Positions 35,629 through 43,805 of a DNA stretch of 64,000 nt are shown here, piece after piece. The stretch's first letter is position 1. Every line of letters begins with the position of its first letter. A model generated the notes under the pieces. That model was not told the DNA's origin. It saw only the letters and a program-made list of their open reading frames with translations, and searched no databases. Source of the stretch: Pseudogemmobacter sp044142105 (lineage in GTDB: Bacteria; Pseudomonadota; Alphaproteobacteria; Rhodobacterales; Rhodobacteraceae); the NCBI RefSeq assembly GCF_044142105.1, contig NZ_JBGTYM010000005.1, positions 62,001-126,000 on the forward strand, given 5' to 3'. The position numbers were made by a program, and so were the translations under genes.

Positions 35629-36488
35629 CGCGCCCCCCTTCCATCCATCGCCACAAGCCCCGCCGCGATCAGAATGAAGCCCGCAAGGTGCCGCGGCAGA
35701 AGCGCCTCGTTCAGGAACAGAACCCCCATCGCCGCCGCACTGACCGGGATCAGGAAGGTGACAAGGGACAGGTTGGTCGGCCCGGCGCTGGCCAGCAGCC
35801 GGAAGAAGATCAGATAAGCCAGCGCGGTCGAAAGTGTCGCCATGGCGAGAACGGCCAGAAGGGGCCCCGCGCCCGGCGCGGCCATCGCCCAAGGTCGGTC
35901 ATGCAGCAGCCAGACTGGCAAAAGAAGCAGGCTTGCCGCCGTGACCTGACCGAAGGCCGTCGCCAGGGGGGGCACGCCCATGCGCTTGAACCGCCGCCCC
36001 CAGACGCCTGCGAAACCGTAGCTCAGCGCCGCCCCAAGGCAGGCGAGGATCGCCAGCGCCTCGCCGCCCGAGGCTCCGCCCACCATCACCGCCACGCCGC
36101 AGATGCCAAAGGCCAGACCCGCCGCCTTTGCCGGGGTGATCCTTTCGTCCGTTGTGAAGACATGCGCAACGACCACGGTCCACAAGGGTGTTGTCGCATT
36201 GACGATGGCGGCCAATGCGCCGTCGATGCGGCCCTGCGCCAGGGCGAAGAGCGTGAAGGGTACGGCGTTGTTCAGCAACCCCATCACCAGCGCGGCGCCC
36301 CAGGCCCGGCGCGGCAGCGCCAACCCGCGCGCGGCCAGAACGCCCCCAAGGATCAGCGCCGCCAGCGCCACCCGGCCGAAGACCACGCTCACCGGCGGCA
36401 GGCCCTGAAGCGCGACCTCGACAAAGATGAAAGAGCCACCCCAGAGAAAGGACAGGACGATCAGCAGGACCCAGTCGGAACGGCGCAT
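35586..36488 (-). CDS. EamA-family (DMT) transporter
   Basis: A 300-residue inner-membrane protein with ten predicted helices in two EamA repeats (LSFLWGGSFIFVEVALQGL in the first, AALSYGFAGVWGRRF at the start of the second). Drug/metabolite exporters of this type move amino acids or related compounds; the substrate is unknown. The start is at 36488, because AAGGAG then has a six-base spacing, whereas the ATG two codons earlier directly abuts it. Confidence 0.9.
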   Translation of the reverse strand: MRRSDWVLLIVLSFLWGGSFIFVEVALQGLPPVSVVFGRVALAALILGGVLAARGLALPRRAWGAALVMGLLNNAVPFTLFALAQGRIDGALAAIVNATTPLWTVVVAHVFTTDERITPAKAAGLAFGICGVAVMVGGASGGEALAILACLGAALSYGFAGVWGRRFKRMGVPPLATAFGQVTAASLLLLPVWLLHDRPWAMAAPGAGPLLAVLAMATLSTALAYLIFFRLLASAGPTNLSLVTFLIPVSAAAMGVLFLNEALLPRHLAGFILIAAGLVAMDGRGARWLARQRGAARDAK

Positions 36489-36558
36489 GGACATCTCCTT
36501 CGCGCCGGTTCTGCCCGATCCGGGCCGCTCGGGCGACCCGGATCCTGCGGCAAGGCGC

Positions 36559-36948
36559 CTAGTTCACGCGTGTCCAGGTCCCGCCGTCGCGGCAGATGCC
36601 GATCACGCAGCCATAGACCTTAAGGCTGTTGCCCGAGAGGTCCATCTCGGAATTGTAGGTCTTGTCGCGGTCGGGAGACCAGATCTTGCCATCGTCGTAA
36701 TGGCCGTCTTCATAAGCCACCATGTCCCAGACGATGCGCTTGCCGATGTTCGGGCTTTCGATCTGGCCCTTGGCGTCGAAGGCCTTGATCAGCGTGCCGC
36801 AGAAGGCCGCGCCGCAGGGTTTGATCTGGACATAGCCGTAATTGCCATTGTCGTCGGTCTTGGTCTTCCAGGTGCCCTCGATCGGGTCGGCGAATGCCGC
36901 GCCGCCGAATGCCAGTGCCAGCACGCCTGCCAGGGTGAATGTCTTCAT
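36559..36948 (-). CDS. DUF2147 secreted protein
   Basis: A 129-residue protein with a signal peptide (MKTFTLAGVLALAFGGAAFA) and the DUF2147 fold: IEGTWKTKTDDNGNYGYVQI, CGTLIKAFD, GKIWSPDRDKTYNSEMDLSG and KVYGCVIGICRDGGTWTR. Two cysteine pairs probably form disulfides in the periplasm. Function unknown. AGGAGG precedes the ATG. Confidence 0.88.
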   Translation of the reverse strand: MKTFTLAGVLALAFGGAAFADPIEGTWKTKTDDNGNYGYVQIKPCGAAFCGTLIKAFDAKGQIESPNIGKRIVWDMVAYEDGHYDDGKIWSPDRDKTYNSEMDLSGNSLKVYGCVIGICRDGGTWTRVN

Positions 36949-37104
36949 CGGGGTCCTCCTCCCACAAAGCTCCTCTGCCGGTGATCCTTTGCGCCCGGCC
37001 CTGCGCCGATCAAGCGTGACGTTGGGTCGCTTGTCCGACGGGCGCCCCTTGGCATCGCCACCGCCGCGTGCCAAAGACCGCGCAGCTTGCGAAGGGGCCC
37101 GACC

Positions 37105-37824
37105 ATGATCCTGTATCCCGCCATCGACCTGAAGGACGGCCAATGCGTCCGCCTCTTGCGCGGCGAGATGGAGGCGGCGACCGTCTTTGGCGACGATCCG
37201 GCAGCGCAGGCGGCCAAGTTTCAGGCGGCGGGCTGCGACTGGCTGCATCTGGTGGACCTCAACGGCGCCTTCGCGGGCGCCCCGGTCAATGGCGCGGCGG
37301 TCGAGGCGATCCTGTCGCGCGTGACGGTGCCTTGCCAGTTGGGCGGCGGCATCCGCGATCTTGCGACGATCGAGATGTGGCTGTCGAAAGGTCTGGCCCG
37401 GGTGATCCTGGGCACGGTCGCGGTGGAGAACCCGGACCTGGTGCGCCAGGCGGCGAAGGCCTTCCCCGGCAAGGTCGCGGTGGGGATCGACGCCCGCAAG
37501 GGCCGGGTCGCGACCAAGGGCTGGGCGACCGAGACCGATGTCATGGCGACCGACCTGGCCCGCAGCTTCGAGGATGCGGGCGTGGCCGCGGTGATCTATA
37601 CCGATATCGACCGCGATGGCGCGATGCAGGGCCCGAACATCGACGCGACCGAGGCGCTGGCCCGCGCCGTGTCGATCCCGGTGATCGCCTCGGGCGGGGT
37701 CAGCCGGATGGAAGATCTGACCGCGCTGCGCGACACTGGCGTGATCGCGGGCGCGATTTCGGGACGGGCGCTCTATGACGGGGCGATTGACCTGACGGCG
37801 GCACTGAAGGCGCTGAAGGCCTGA
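37105..37824 (+). CDS. hisA: Phosphoribosylformimino-5-aminoimidazole carboxamide ribotide isomerase
   Basis: HisA is a TIM-barrel isomerase of histidine synthesis. The 239-residue protein starts MILYPAIDLKDGQCVRLLRG, with catalytic Asp in PAIDL and IYTDIDRDGAMQGPN, and phosphate-binding SGGVSRMEDL. AAGGGG is seven bases upstream. It is the first gene of the second his block. Confidence 0.96.
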   Translation: MILYPAIDLKDGQCVRLLRGEMEAATVFGDDPAAQAAKFQAAGCDWLHLVDLNGAFAGAPVNGAAVEAILSRVTVPCQLGGGIRDLATIEMWLSKGLARVILGTVAVENPDLVRQAAKAFPGKVAVGIDARKGRVATKGWATETDVMATDLARSFEDAGVAAVIYTDIDRDGAMQGPNIDATEALARAVSIPVIASGGVSRMEDLTALRDTGVIAGAISGRALYDGAIDLTAALKALKA

Positions 37825-37902
37825 CAGGGCTGCGCCTTGTCGGCCGCCCTCCGCGACGAAGCGCCCCATGTCGGGCCGGGACCTTTGTGACAGAGTGATC
37901 GC

Positions 37903-38352
37903 ATGGCACAGGCCCGCGCTGATCAGCTTCCGCACACCTCGACGCTCTGGGCGCATCACCGGGCCGGCGATTTCCTCGACTGCTATTCGGTTGAAAGCGC
38001 TCTGACCCCTCAGGATGCCGCCACCCGTGGCCTGTCGATGCCCGCCTGGGCGCGCGGCCTTTTGTGCCTGCGCAACGCGCTGGTGCGCCCGCTTGGCCTG
38101 ACGACTGAAGCCCCCGCCGGGGTCAGGGCGATGGGCATGTTCCCGGTCCAGATCGACAGCCGCGACGAGTTCGTCCTTGGCTTCGACGACCGGCACCTGA
38201 ACTTCCGCATCGCCGTTCTGCGTCAAGGCGCGCGGATCTATCTGTCAACCTGGGTGCATCCGCACAATCTCTGGGGCCGCACCTATCTGCGGCTCGTGCT
38301 GCCCTTTCACATCCTGATCGTGCGGGGCGCGATCCGGCGCATGGCAGGCTAA
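37903..38352 (+). CDS. DUF2867-family protein
   Basis: A 149-residue protein recognised as DUF2867 by DFLDCYSVE near the start, FLGFDDRHLNFRIAV in the middle and RTYLRLVLPFHILIVRGAIRRM at the end. Some members are fused to or neighbours of SDR proteins; the function is unknown. It sits in the his operon between hisA and hisF, 78 bases after hisA and 42 before hisF. Confidence 0.75.
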   Translation: MAQARADQLPHTSTLWAHHRAGDFLDCYSVESALTPQDAATRGLSMPAWARGLLCLRNALVRPLGLTTEAPAGVRAMGMFPVQIDSRDEFVLGFDDRHLNFRIAVLRQGARIYLSTWVHPHNLWGRTYLRLVLPFHILIVRGAIRRMAG

Positions 38353-38394
38353 GCCGGGCTTGCGTTTTGATGGCCGCAAGGGCATTCACGCCCC

Positions 38395-39156
38395 ATGCTG
38401 AAGACACGCCTCATCCCCTGCCTTGACGTGGCCGATGGCCGCGTGGTCAAGGGCGTCAATTTCGTCAATCTTGTCGATGCGGGCGATCCGGTCGAGGCCG
38501 CCAAGGCCTATGACCGCGCGGGCGCCGACGAGATCTGCTTTCTCGACATCCATGCCACCCATGAAAACCGCGGCACCATGTTCGATCTGGTCACCCGGAC
38601 GGCGGAACAGATCTATGTGCCGCTGACCGTGGGCGGCGGGGTGCGCAGCCATAATGATGTGCGGGCGCTGCTGCTGGCCGGGGCGGACAAGGTGTCGTTC
38701 AACTCGGCCGCCGTCGCCAACCCCGATGTCGTGGCCGAGGCCGCCGACCGTTTCGGCAGCCAGTGCATTGTCGTCGCCATCGACGCCAAGACCGTGGCTC
38801 CGGGCCGGTGGGAGATTTTCACCCATGGCGGGCGGCAGGCGACCGGGATCGACGCGGTCGAGTTTGCCCGCAAGGTCGCGGCAAAGGGGGCGGGGGAAAT
38901 CCTGCTGACCTCGATGGACCGCGATGGCACAAAGGGCGGCTACAACCTGCCCCTGACCCGCGCCATCGCCGATGCGGTCGACGTGCCGGTGATCGCATCG
39001 GGCGGTGTCGGCACGCTGGACCATCTGGTCGAGGGCATCACCGAAGGCCGCGCCAGCGCCGTTCTGGCCGCCTCGATCTTCCATTTCGGCACCTATACGA
39101 TCGCCGAGGCCAAGGCGCATATGGCCGCCGCCGGCATTCCGATGAGGCTGACATGA
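38395..39156 (+). CDS. hisF: Imidazole glycerol phosphate synthase, cyclase subunit
   Basis: HisF closes the imidazole ring using ammonia from HisH. The 253-residue TIM barrel starts MLKTRLIPCLDVADGRVVKG; the catalytic aspartates are in PCLDV and LLTSMDRDGTKGGY. Its stop overlaps the hisE start (ATGA). Confidence 0.97.
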   Translation: MLKTRLIPCLDVADGRVVKGVNFVNLVDAGDPVEAAKAYDRAGADEICFLDIHATHENRGTMFDLVTRTAEQIYVPLTVGGGVRSHNDVRALLLAGADKVSFNSAAVANPDVVAEAADRFGSQCIVVAIDAKTVAPGRWEIFTHGGRQATGIDAVEFARKVAAKGAGEILLTSMDRDGTKGGYNLPLTRAIADAVDVPVIASGGVGTLDHLVEGITEGRASAVLAASIFHFGTYTIAEAKAHMAAAGIPMRLT

Positions 39157-39476
39157 CCGCGCAGATCACGGGCCTTACCCGGCTTGCCGCCACCATCGCC
39201 GCCCGCAAGGGCGCCGATCCCGAAACCTCCTGGACCGCCAAGCTGCTGGCCAAGGGGCCGGAGAAATGCGCCGAGAAATTCGGGGAAGAGGCGGTCGAGG
39301 CGATCATCGAGGCGGTCAAGGGCGACCGCGCCAAGCTGACGGCCGAGGCGGCAGATGTGTTGTACCATCTGCTTGTCATGCTCGCCGCCCGCGACGTGAC
39401 GCTGGACGACGTGCTGGCCGAACTGGATCGGCGCGAGGGCACATCCGGCATCGCCGAAAAGGCTTCACGCGGCTAG
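39153..39476 (+). CDS. hisE: Phosphoribosyl-ATP pyrophosphatase
   Basis: HisE hydrolyses PR-ATP to PR-AMP, the second step of histidine synthesis. The 107-residue all-helical protein has the MazG-like EKFGEEAVEAIIEAVKG and ADVLYHLLVMLAARD motifs with the metal-binding Glu/Asp residues. Four-base overlap with hisF. Confidence 0.95.
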   Translation: MTAQITGLTRLAATIAARKGADPETSWTAKLLAKGPEKCAEKFGEEAVEAIIEAVKGDRAKLTAEAADVLYHLLVMLAARDVTLDDVLAELDRREGTSGIAEKASRG

Positions 39477-39583
39477 CGCGATTTATTCACGCGCTCCTCA
39501 CGCGCGGATTGTTGCGCGACTCTGCCGTCAGGCCGAGGATGAAGGCTCTTTTCCTGAAGAGCTTTTTCCACGGAGTTTGCCAA

Positions 39584-40012
39584 ATGAAGGATATTCCTGA
39601 CAGCGCCCGCTGCGTGCGGGTCTCGATCCCGGCTTCCGTCGCGGGCAATATCGACGGGCTGAAGAAATCGCTGGCCGAGGTGCTGGGAAAATTGGGCTGC
39701 CCGGCCTGCTGTTCGGGCCATGACATCCATCTGGAACTGCAACGCGAGCTGGCGCTGTCCAAGGGCTTTGCCGAAACCGCCCGCGTGGCGGGATGGGCCG
39801 GGATGCGGCGCGATGTGCGCAAAGTCTCGGTGGGCGTCAGCAGCAAGGCCGTGGCCTCGATCCGCGATGTGAATGCGATGATCGACAAGATCGCCGACAT
39901 GACCGGCCACACGGCCTGCGCCACCGGCTGCGACATCTTCCTGAACATGGAGGAGTTGTTCGTGATCAACCAGGACCTCGCCGTCGAGGCGCAAGTCATG
40001 CGGCTTGGCTGA
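39584..40012 (+). CDS. Duplicated cysteine-motif protein, putative MNIO substrate
   Basis: A 142-residue protein I cannot assign to a named family. It is built from two related halves: residues 11-48 (VRVSIPAS...) ending in CPACCSGHDI (39-48), and residues 79-118 (RKVSVGVSS...) ending in TACATGCDI (110-118). Both copies share the pattern AC-x-x-G-x-D-I and are followed by a helical LExxxEL-type segment. Cysteines are at 10, 39, 42, 43, 112 and 116. CGGAG lies upstream of the ATG; an ATG 15 codons earlier is an alternative. The next gene, a DUF692 enzyme, starts three bases after its stop, so it is the likely modified substrate; this is inference. Confidence 0.7.
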   Translation: MKDIPDSARCVRVSIPASVAGNIDGLKKSLAEVLGKLGCPACCSGHDIHLELQRELALSKGFAETARVAGWAGMRRDVRKVSVGVSSKAVASIRDVNAMIDKIADMTGHTACATGCDIFLNMEELFVINQDLAVEAQVMRLG

Positions 40013-40015
40013 GCC

Positions 40016-41437
40016 ATGCCCTTCCAGCCCCCAAGGCTGGGTGTCGGCATGATCTTTGCCCCGGCGCTCCGCCCCTGGCTGGAGCGCCGGATGGCCGGCC
40101 CCACCCCCGCCCTCGACCTGCTTGAGATCGAACCGCAAACCCTGTGGCTGGCCGACGATGCCTTTGCCGGCCCGTTCCACGAGTTCACCGCCGGGATCGA
40201 CCTGTTCCGCGCCCTGCCCGGTGCCAAGCTGGTCCATTCCGTCTCGCTGCCTCTGGGCGGAACCCGCATGCCCGATCCGGTGCAATGCGCGCTGATCCGC
40301 GACACCGCAGCGCGGCTGGACAGCCCCTGGGTCAGCGAGCACCTGTCGGTCGGCGGCACACCGCATCAGGCGGCGGGCTTTTTCCTGCCCCCCTTGCAGA
40401 CCGAGGAGGGCGTGGCCCTGGCCGCGCGCAACATCCGTGCCTTTCAGGCGCTGGTCGGCCGCCCAGTGGCGGTGGAAACCGGCGTCGCCTATCTGGCGCG
40501 CAAGGCATTCGAAATGCCGGACGGCGTCTATCTGGCGAAGGTGGCCGAGCGGGCCGATTGCGGCATCCTGCTGGACCTGCACAATGTCTGGTGCAATGCC
40601 CGCAACGGGCGGCTGAAACTGGACGATTTCCTTGCCGCCCTGCCACGCGCCCGGGTCTGGGAAATGCATCTGGCCGGCGGCATGGAACAGGACGGCTTCT
40701 GGCTCGATTCCCATTCCGGGCCGATCCCGCCCGACCTTCTGGCCATCGCGCGCGAGGTCCTGGCCGATCTGCCCGCGCTGGGCGCGCTGAACTTCGAGGT
40801 CTATGACACCTTCATCCCGCGCATGGGTGAGGCGGAACTGGATCGCACCGCCGAGACGCTGCGGGGGCTGTGGGAGGGGGTGGGCCGTTCGGTTTCAGAC
40901 GCGCGGCCCGCGGTCTTTGCTTCACCGCCCGGACAACCATCCCCCTCCGTCGCCGCCTGGGAGGCTGCCTTGACCGAGGCGGTCTGGAAGGCCGAAATCG
41001 ACGCCCATCCACACAAGGAAGATGGCAATGCGGTCGCCCTATACGCCCGGCTCGCCCGCAGTTTCCGCGGCTCGATGCTGGCGCGCACCCTGCCGCGGGC
41101 GATCCGATACCTGATCCTGCGCGAACGCGAGGCGGTCGAGGCGCTTCTGGCGCGCTACTATTCGGCGGTCTCGCCCCGCCTCTACGCGCCGCTGGAAGCC
41201 GCAGCCTTTGCCGGTTGGGCATCGGAGGACGGCGATCCGCTCTTGCGCGGGCTGCTGGATTACGACCTGGGCCTTCTTGCCGTGCTGCGCGATGGCAAAC
41301 CGCAGCTCGTCCGCTTTCCCGGCAACCCCGCCCCGGTCTTCGAAGCCCTGGCCGAACGCCGCCTGCCCGACTGCCCGCCGCCGCCGGTCTGGGAACTGGA
41401 GCTTCTGCCCGAAACGCAGGGCTATCTGCTGTCGTGA
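40016..41437 (+). CDS. DUF692 multinuclear iron oxidase (MNIO) with extra C-terminal domain
   Basis: The first 280 residues are a DUF692 (MbnB/TglH-type) TIM barrel. Likely iron ligands are visible: His74 (LVHSVSL), Glu108/His109 (VSEHLSV), Glu154 (VETGV), Asp187-His189-Asn190 (LDLHN), His218, Asp231/His233 (LDSHS) and Glu261. MNIO enzymes modify cysteine or other residues of RiPP precursors. Usual members are near 280 residues; this one has 473. The C-terminal 170 residues are helical, with a pattern (VALYARLARSFRGSML, ... EALLARYYSAVSPRLY) resembling the DUF2063/HvfC-like partner proteins that normally are separate. Enzyme and partner thus appear fused. No transporter gene is adjacent. Confidence 0.85.
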   Translation: MPFQPPRLGVGMIFAPALRPWLERRMAGPTPALDLLEIEPQTLWLADDAFAGPFHEFTAGIDLFRALPGAKLVHSVSLPLGGTRMPDPVQCALIRDTAARLDSPWVSEHLSVGGTPHQAAGFFLPPLQTEEGVALAARNIRAFQALVGRPVAVETGVAYLARKAFEMPDGVYLAKVAERADCGILLDLHNVWCNARNGRLKLDDFLAALPRARVWEMHLAGGMEQDGFWLDSHSGPIPPDLLAIAREVLADLPALGALNFEVYDTFIPRMGEAELDRTAETLRGLWEGVGRSVSDARPAVFASPPGQPSPSVAAWEAALTEAVWKAEIDAHPHKEDGNAVALYARLARSFRGSMLARTLPRAIRYLILREREAVEALLARYYSAVSPRLYAPLEAAAFAGWASEDGDPLLRGLLDYDLGLLAVLRDGKPQLVRFPGNPAPVFEALAERRLPDCPPPPVWELELLPETQGYLLS

Positions 41438-41439
41438 CC

Positions 41440-41889
41440 TCAGGCGCGATCCTTGGGGCTGCCCATGACGACGAAGGTCGTGATCGACCGCACCTGCGGC
41501 AGAACGCCCAGCACATCCGTGTGCCAATGCTTGTAGGCCGACAGATCAGCGACCTCGACGCGCAGAAGATATTCCACTGTCCCGGTAATGTTGTGACATT
41601 CCCGAACCTGCGGGGCCCGCGCGACCGCGCGTTCAAAGGCTTCTTGCGCGACCTTGGTATGGCTGCCAAGGCCGACGGTGACATAGGCGACAAAGCCGAC
41701 GCCCAGCTTGGCGGGATCAAGGATGGCACGGTAGCCCTTGATCACGCCGCTGCGCTCCAGCTCCTGCACCCGGCGCAGGCAGGCCGAGGGCGACAGGCCC
41801 ACGCGTTCGGCCAGGGCAAGATTGCTTTGCGCCGAGTCGCGGGACAGCTCTTGCAATATTTTTTCGTTTATGGCGTCGATCTTCGTCAT
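41440..41889 (-). CDS. Lrp/AsnC-family transcriptional regulator
   Basis: A 149-residue regulator with the Lrp helix-turn-helix (DAINEKILQELSRDSAQSNLALAERVGLSPSACLRRVQEL) and a C-terminal RAM domain (ECHNITGTVEYLLRVEVADL) that binds amino acids. It is divergent from a LysE-type exporter gene, a frequent pairing in which the regulator senses the exported amino acid. The AT-rich 72-base gap between them probably holds both promoters and the operator. Confidence 0.92.
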   Translation of the reverse strand: MTKIDAINEKILQELSRDSAQSNLALAERVGLSPSACLRRVQELERSGVIKGYRAILDPAKLGVGFVAYVTVGLGSHTKVAQEAFERAVARAPQVRECHNITGTVEYLLRVEVADLSAYKHWHTDVLGVLPQVRSITTFVVMGSPKDRA

Positions 41890-41961
41890 GGATTGTGAAT
41901 ATAGTCATCCGCCGCATCATTTGGCAATTTTATTCGCCGTCCGGCGCGCGAATGTTGCGGC

Positions 41962-42573
41962 ATGACACTTGACCTGTTCCTTGCCCTTGTGGGTTTCGCC
42001 TTCGTCACCTCGGTCACACCGGGGCCGAACAACATGATGCTTCTCGCCTCGGGCGTGAATTTCGGCCTGCGGCGCACCGTGCCGCATATGCTGGGCATAT
42101 CCGTGGGCTTCGCGCTGATGGCCTTTCTGGTGGGCCTGGGCATCGCGGGCATCTTTCACAGCCTGCCCATCGCGCTGACCGCGCTGAAACTCGCCTCGGT
42201 CGCCTATATGCTCTGGCTCGCCTGGAAGATCGCCCATTCAGCCGCCCCGGGCGAGGGGCGGGCGCGGCCAAATCCGATGACCTTCCTTCAGGCGGCCGGT
42301 TTCCAATGGGTCAACCCCAAGGCCTGGGCGATGGCCCTGGGCGCGGTCGCGGCCTATCTGCCCGATCCGACGCCGCTTGGCTGCCTTCTGGTGGCCGTCG
42401 CCTTCGCGACGATCAACCTGCCTTCGGTGGCGGTGTGGGCGGCAGCCGGTCAGGGATTGCGGCGCTGGTTGCAAGACCCTGCGCGGCTGCGGACCTTCAA
42501 CTGGACCATGGCGGTGCTTCTGGTCGCATCGCTATGGCCGGTTCTGCGGCTGGATATGCCGGTCGGCGGCTGA
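41962..42573 (+). CDS. LysE/RhtB-family amino acid exporter
   Basis: A 203-residue inner-membrane exporter with about six helices. The N-terminal FAFVTSVTPGPNNMMLLASG is the LysE/RhtB signature, and FQWVNPKAWAMALGA is the second conserved motif. Substrate not predictable. Likely controlled by the divergent Lrp-type gene. Confidence 0.92.
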   Translation: MTLDLFLALVGFAFVTSVTPGPNNMMLLASGVNFGLRRTVPHMLGISVGFALMAFLVGLGIAGIFHSLPIALTALKLASVAYMLWLAWKIAHSAAPGEGRARPNPMTFLQAAGFQWVNPKAWAMALGAVAAYLPDPTPLGCLLVAVAFATINLPSVAVWAAAGQGLRRWLQDPARLRTFNWTMAVLLVASLWPVLRLDMPVGG

Positions 42574-42581
42574 TGCTGCAC

Positions 42582-42716
42582 TCAGCACCCGTCATCCCGG
42601 TCATGCGAACGCTCGGTGTAGCCCGAGGAACTGCCCGAACCGTCTGTCGGATGCGCGCCGCAGGCGGAAAGAAGGCTGGATGAGACGATAAGAGCAGCAA
42701 GAACAAGGCGGGGCAT
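42582..42716 (-). CDS. Small lipoprotein, 44 residues
   Basis: A short gene coding for MPRLVLAALIVSSSLLSACG followed by a hydrophilic Ser/Asp-rich tail ending DRDDGC. The lipobox LSAC with cysteine at residue 19 predicts lipidation and anchoring of a mature peptide of only 26 residues. AGGA lies eight bases before the ATG. Convergent with the LysE gene. No family recognised; similar to small entericidin-like or cryptic lipoproteins in build only. Confidence 0.7.
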   Translation of the reverse strand: MPRLVLAALIVSSSLLSACGAHPTDGSGSSSGYTERSHDRDDGC

Positions 42717-42815
42717 GGCCGGGTCCTGAATGCGATGGATCAATGCGCCCAATTTCGCACGAAAATCGGCAAGCCGCCCGTGACAAGGGCTGTCATTCCC
42801 CGTCGCCCCCCCGGT

Positions 42816-43805
42816 TCAGCGCAGCCAAAGCCCCTCGCGCTTCAGCGTGTTGCGGATCGCCTGTTCGCGATGCGGCAGGGCGGCGCGGTCGAACAGGGCG
42901 CGCGCCTTGCGCCCGCCATTCTGGTAGACTATCTGCTTGACCTGCGGCCAGTCGCGCAACAGGCGGCGGTTCTCCTTGGTTTCGGCCACCTGCTCCAGCA
43001 CCCGCACCGCAAGATCGCTTTCGCGGGCATAAAGCAGCGAGAGGTTACGATAATGGCAGGTCACCTCGCCATCCAGCCCCGCAAGCTCTGGCCCCGGCCG
43101 ACCGCCGCCAAGGGCATGGACCACCAGAGGCAGGGCGATCTGATCCAGCCAGGGGTAGAGTTCCTGACAGGTCAGCGCGGCGGGGCGATTGTCGCGGATC
43201 TCCTGGGCATATCCAAGAAAACGGGCACCGAACTGGGCCGGGCTGTGATGGAAGAACCAGCCCGCGTTGAAATATAGATGCCGCTGCCAGTATTCCTCCG
43301 GCTGCGTCAGATCGAGCGAGCCGTGATAATCCAGCCCGAAGCGGTCATAGAGCGACGCCCAGATCGCGGCATAGCCCGGCCCGTAAAGCTCGATCTGCGG
43401 CCAGGTGCCCTCACGCCGCATCGAGGCCGAGGGCCGGGCGAAATCGAACGCGACCTTGGCAAGATCGCCCGTCACCAGTGTGTCCGTGTCAAGAAACAGG
43501 AAGGGTGCTTCGGGCAAGGCGGCAAGCGCTTCGATCTTGTTGCCATGGGGGTAGCTGGCACCGAAGACCCGGTTCTCGAAGGGCAGGAAGATCGCGCCCA
43601 GCTCTTCCAGCCGCGCCCGCAGGACCTGATCTGTCAGGCGCGGATCGCGATCCCAGAGCGGGCCAGGCTGCGGCTCGGCCAGAAACAGCCTTCCGCCGAA
43701 CCCCGGATTCGTCGCCTGCAAAGAGGCGGCCAGCAAAAGCGCCTCATATCCCAGCCGCCCGCCTTGCACCACGGCAAGGATGTTGAAGGCCGCCGCGTCG
43801 GTCAT
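42816..43805 (-). CDS. Glycosyltransferase-like hypothetical protein
   Basis: A 329-residue protein with the features of a GT-A fold sugar transferase: hydrophobic start (FNILAVVQGGRLGYEALLL), NKIEALAALP, then FLFLDTDTLV with the D-x-D metal motif at 106-108, and LYFNAGWFFH. No signal peptide. Acceptor unknown. It follows the DDAH gene with a four-base overlap. Confidence 0.7.
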   Translation of the reverse strand: MTDAAAFNILAVVQGGRLGYEALLLAASLQATNPGFGGRLFLAEPQPGPLWDRDPRLTDQVLRARLEELGAIFLPFENRVFGASYPHGNKIEALAALPEAPFLFLDTDTLVTGDLAKVAFDFARPSASMRREGTWPQIELYGPGYAAIWASLYDRFGLDYHGSLDLTQPEEYWQRHLYFNAGWFFHHSPAQFGARFLGYAQEIRDNRPAALTCQELYPWLDQIALPLVVHALGGGRPGPELAGLDGEVTCHYRNLSLLYARESDLAVRVLEQVAETKENRRLLRDWPQVKQIVYQNGGRKARALFDRAALPHREQAIRNTLKREGLWLR

